A stretch of 15,269 bases of DNA from Candidatus Pacearchaeota archaeon UBA92 (lineage in GTDB: Archaea > Nanobdellota > Nanobdellia > Pacearchaeales > GW2011-AR1), in assembly GCA_002497285.1 (NCBI GenBank), contig DANJ01000023.1, positions 1 through 15,269 of the forward strand. The letters are read 5' to 3'. Every line of letters begins with the position of its first letter. Position 1 is the stretch's first letter. A model generated the notes under the pieces. The model had not been told where the DNA came from. It saw nothing but the letters and a program-made list of their open reading frames with translations, and ran no database searches. Of this stretch, positions 13,301 to 15,269 are shown in pieces. The position numbers and the translations under genes were made by a program.

Positions 13301-15269
13301 TTACCTTTTAGTCGAGGGCTTGAGCTTCAGAGGTTTTAAGGGCCCCGGAATAACAAATTACGATTTTGGATCTACTCATTTAGCTACTAATTTTATTTCT
13401 AGAAACAATTCAGTTTATAATAATAAAGGAGGAAATATTGGAATAACTGGCGTCAATAACACCCTCATTAAGAATAACCATATTTTCAATTCTACTTCTT
13501 CAGAATCTAATGGCAGAGGAATTCAGATAGGGGGCGCTTATAATATTAATGCTACTTGGAATCGGGTGGAAAGAACGGGGCGAACTGCAATTTATTATTC
13601 AGAGACTAAGGGAGGAGCTATAGAAAATAACATCGTTAAAGATGCTATTGGACAGCATGGAAATGGCATTACAGTTTATCAAAATTCTAGAGATGTAGTA
13701 ATTAAAAATAACAGCGTAATTAACTCTAACATTGCATTCACTATGCAATCTTCTGTTAATTTGACCATTATAGGAAATCTATTTGAAGGGTCTGATGTTT
13801 CAGGAGGGGATATTGAAGGGCAAAACGGAACTGGACTGATAGTTGCAGGATGGAGTGGAAATTATAACATAAACATAAGACCCTATAATTTCATTTTCGA
13901 AAATAATACGATCGTTGGCTCAAATACCGATTCCGGATTTTATATTCATAGTGCTTACGAAAATGTTACTGTAAGAAATAATATTATTGAGGTTGGTGGA
14001 ATTACAGGAGATAATAGGACACATAGCTATAATTTATTTCTAACTAATGTTACAGCATACGACGTTTCTGATTATAATGAAAGTGTGGAAACAAATTTTA
14101 CTAAGATATTTGTAGATAGGGGGGGCGAAGATTATAGGTTATTGTGTAATCTTATTGGAAATCCACAAGTTAATCCTTGTAACATGTCTTCTTCTGGAGG
14201 CTATGTCGGCGCTTTTGAGGGATCTGATGGCTCCGACACAACTGCCCCATCTATAACTCTCTCCGCTCCATCAAACAGCGCAAGCGTTACCAGTGCTTCG
14301 CAATCTTTCAATGCAACATTTACAGACGGAGTGCAATTAGCTAATAATACATTTTATCTGTGGAACTCAACAGGAAATAATATTAATACAACGACTACAA
14401 CTATTACAGGAACTTCAAACAGCACTAATTTATCTGTGACATTGCCTTACGAAGGCACATTTACATGGAATTATCTTGCATATGATAATTCAAGCAATGG
14501 AGCGTTTGCAAGCAGTAACTTTACAATTACTTACCAGACAGATTTGATAAACCCATCAGTAATAATCCACTCCCCTCGTAACAGAACCTACAATAATCAT
14601 TCAGCCATTGATGTCCGTTATAGGGCAACGGATGAGACCGGATTAAGCAGGACATGGTATTTTGTTTTGAATTCTTCCGGGGCAGTAATTGTTGCGAATA
14701 CGACGCTGACGGGAAATACAACATTTACAATGCCTGTGACCGGGAGTAACTTTACTTTCTTCCTATATGCAAATGACACTTCAAACAATCTGAATAATAG
14801 TGAGAATGTTACATTCCATATATTAAATGACCATCGATATGTGAGATATGAAGGATTTTATGGACAGGGAGATACTACTAACTTAGATGGATTAAATGAC
14901 ACTCAATTAGCTAACTTATCAGGATTTGTATTGCACGAGCCATTGCATGGAAAGATTAAGTTTTTGAGCAATGTTGATTTGACTAATACTTCAGGAAGCA
15001 ATAATGCCACGGACATTGATTCATGGGTTAATATTACATCCAATAGAATTGAGCTTAATTCTTCTGCAGCTCTTGGCTTGAATGTTTCTGCTAATTTAAC
15101 ATTGACTAATCTTACTTTTACAACTCCGAGAATATTAAGGGATGGAGGAGAATGCGGAAGTATTTGCACACAGTTAAGCTATAGCTCCGGCGTATTAGTG
15201 TTCAATGTCACTGGATTTTCAGTTTATACGACTGAAGAAGGCGCTGAATCTTCCTCTACTTCTGAATCT
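10365..15269 (+). CDS. Giant surface protein: LamG, Ig-like/FN3-like modules and beta-helix (3' end outside window)
   Basis: Open for 1,635 codons to the window edge. ATGs at 10365 and 10380 are the first in frame after the stop at 10329. Numbering from 10365: hydrophobic signal or anchor (about 9-30); LamG-like domain (about 72-280; LVGWWRMDS, SSYSNNGTLTG, GSIDEVLVFNRSLS); Ig-like modules (about 318-600); FN3-like domain (about 602-690; VEITWTTNEISNSTVNYGTS, GLQKNTTYFYNVSS); and a right-handed beta-helix region (about 695-1284). The last opens with a Cys-containing DAYNTLQEAADILAAGDTAYVRGGRY and carries many NN-[TS]-[IV] rungs; its GEYYLNESSGRLYLWP strip recalls PL6-like polysaccharide lyases. 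Ig-like modules return (about 1293-1480), then a domain ending VLVFNVTGFSVYT. N-x-S/T sequons are extremely dense, suggesting heavy N-glycosylation. Likely roles are glycan binding or cleavage and contact with host or matrix (inference). No anchor is visible at the 3' side because the gene is cut. Confidence 0.85.
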   Translation, partial: MWFQRMKSLPVLLLFSGIIVLFAVLVLAAAPTIEFVSPTPANGSTQSSDSIYVNLSTTADGDHYSFVDFDNSLVGWWRMDSANSSTVFDESSYSNNGTLTGNAFINESGRFGNASWYDGAGDYIRVNSLYNILNNKTGQPFTVSEWAYVKNNTGEGLWGFQSSSNSINARVFGSNVIRICGLAELCENSLNTVSVNEWFHFVLVYNSTNYLYYLNGALDKNVIKKRDLGNLSNNYTFFIGAGSPSNYDMNGSIDEVLVFNRSLSAVEVASLYNASANKYENNFTGLGDGFHRFTGYGVSGGDKNLTNEREVVVGNELYPPSISLISPPNAFGTGNGQHYFYANFSDNMQLANNTFYLWNSTGNNINTTTTIITGTSNSTNLSGTLPYEGTFTWNYLAYDNSSNGAFASSNFTITYDPANPLITINVPTNISYNSSNINFNVSLNENGSVWFNFNNGQNLTMSTLDNINFNYTNSSLAEGGYTFYVFANDSVGNNNFTESIVFSVNVPKIIVDYSGGTEADESSFSRDWVYVNVSIDSEDFANVTFSLYNSTSEVNITTYTTEITDINWTNLNDGVYSFNVTVRDTIGFSNSTPTRTITLDNAAPIISSVNYTVFGEEVEITWTTNEISNSTVNYGTSSGQLTSFLSDSSNKMSHNIYITGLQKNTTYFYNVSSCDSLGFCNSSLENSFVTGNIIYVDYSLNSDCSGDYSLLNRDCSGSDGDAYNTLQEAADILAAGDTAYVRGGRYNNTGINDVFRGNISIRAVNSGNQNRYISYRAYNEEIPVVDGSELITGWQACSSQAECGNNTNWSNIYYTEVSSSEVITLNLYEGDDLLWVSQREDPDDPLFWNLPDNWVIIPSGNFTNTTIQDFNRLNQSDSNFWNGSYVLLWSGNNEIYVQKILDFIPDNSTIIFESIGSESLLEPGKDKYTMFNHLSLMDNAGEYYLNESSGRLYLWPNNNGNINITYSIRDKGFDIRGKSYLLVEGLSFRGFKGPGITNYDFGSTHLATNFISRNNSVYNNKGGNIGITGVNNTLIKNNHIFNSTSSESNGRGIQIGGAYNINATWNRVERTGRTAIYYSETKGGAIENNIVKDAIGQHGNGITVYQNSRDVVIKNNSVINSNIAFTMQSSVNLTIIGNLFEGSDVSGGDIEGQNGTGLIVAGWSGNYNINIRPYNFIFENNTIVGSNTDSGFYIHSAYENVTVRNNIIEVGGITGDNRTHSYNLFLTNVTAYDVSDYNESVETNFTKIFVDRGGEDYRLLCNLIGNPQVNPCNMSSSGGYVGAFEGSDGSDTTAPSITLSAPSNSASVTSASQSFNATFTDGVQLANNTFYLWNSTGNNINTTTTTITGTSNSTNLSVTLPYEGTFTWNYLAYDNSSNGAFASSNFTITYQTDLINPSVIIHSPRNRTYNNHSAIDVRYRATDETGLSRTWYFVLNSSGAVIVANTTLTGNTTFTMPVTGSNFTFFLYANDTSNNLNNSENVTFHILNDHRYVRYEGFYGQGDTTNLDGLNDTQLANLSGFVLHEPLHGKIKFLSNVDLTNTSGSNNATDIDSWVNITSNRIELNSSAALGLNVSANLTLTNLTFTTPRILRDGGECGSICTQLSYSSGVLVFNVTGFSVYTTEEGAESSSTSES
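11409..11609 (+). repeat. Direct repeat copy 1 in the surface-protein gene
   Basis: Encodes a 67-residue Ig-like stretch from QLANNTFYLW to SSNFTITY. It matches 14334-14534 without gaps: by hand count about 20 of 201 bases differ, but only two residues (I/T and G/V). Confidence 0.9.
14334..14534 (+). repeat. Direct repeat copy 2 in the surface-protein gene
   Basis: Second copy of the 201-bp module, 2,925 bp (975 codons) downstream of copy 1 and in the same reading frame. Together the copies flank the FN3-like domain and the beta-helix. Confidence 0.9.

Noticed and set aside
14119..14125. G7 run in the beta-helix region as a second phase switch
   Set aside because: It is in frame (Arg-Gly-Gly), shorter than typical contingency tracts, and slippage there would truncate rather than toggle the protein; noted but not claimed.
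12495..15169. Minus-strand ORFs within the giant surface-protein gene (12495-12764, 14527-14724, 14903-15169)
   Set aside because: They are antisense frames of a continuous coding region with clear domain repeats.
1..15269. CRISPR arrays, rRNA genes, replication origin, integrase or attachment sites
   Set aside because: I found no regularly spaced repeats, rRNA signatures or integrase genes. The tRNA-Arg 3' end shows no nearby duplicated segment that would suggest an attachment site.

Overview
The window looks like part of the genome of a small-genome archaeon, probably a DPANN lineage (Woesearchaeota/Pacearchaeota-like). This is an inference. It rests on AT-rich DNA, an archaeal/eukaryotic-type prolyl-tRNA synthetase with a C-terminal four-cysteine site and terminal Tyr, TTTAAATA/TTTATAAAT boxes placed about 24-32 nt before start codons (leaderless transcription), many small secreted or membrane-anchored proteins, and a very large Asn/Ser/Thr-rich surface protein. 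No rRNA or other taxonomic marker is present.

Layout. Positions 1-116 hold the 3' end of an IS200/IS605-type insertion sequence: the TnpA C-terminus with its catalytic Tyr, followed by an 8-bp-stem hairpin. A minus-strand hypothetical gene (128-493) and a plus-strand EamA/DMT transporter (547-1407) diverge from one perfectly palindromic TATA box. Next come a membrane-anchored 12-cysteine secreted protein (1493-2029) and a Glu/Leu/Phe/Val-dehydrogenase-family enzyme (2070-3221). A tight three-gene operon follows (3313-5410): a coiled-coil membrane protein, a two-CBS-domain protein and a second helical membrane-associated protein. A tRNA-Arg(UCG) gene lies at 5468-5540.

5577-8131 encodes a secretion and redox-flavoured group. 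It contains a small anchored 4-cysteine protein, a 603-aa probable lipoprotein with a CxxC thioredoxin-like domain, and a secreted 8-cysteine protein translated from a strong Shine-Dalgarno in the same operon. 8186-8619 is a two-frame, probably frameshifted small membrane/secreted gene. proS occupies 8657-10090. A weak minus-strand ORF sits between proS and the last gene.

10365-15269 is the open-ended start of a giant surface protein. Its order is N-terminal hydrophobic segment, LamG-like domain, Ig-like modules, FN3-like domain, right-handed beta-helix resembling polysaccharide lyases, then Ig-like modules again. It runs off the window.

Most noteworthy points: (i) a G10 homopolymer sits between the promoter-proximal ATG and the signal sequence of the giant surface protein, so tract length decides whether the upstream ORF is fused to it; this is a candidate phase-variable switch. 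(ii) Two 201-bp direct repeats lie exactly 975 codons apart in that gene, so recombination would excise the beta-helix in frame. (iii) A thioredoxin-like lipoprotein is co-transcribed with, and surrounded by, disulfide-rich exported proteins. (iv) First genes of transcription units look leaderless, while at least two internal genes have Shine-Dalgarno sites.
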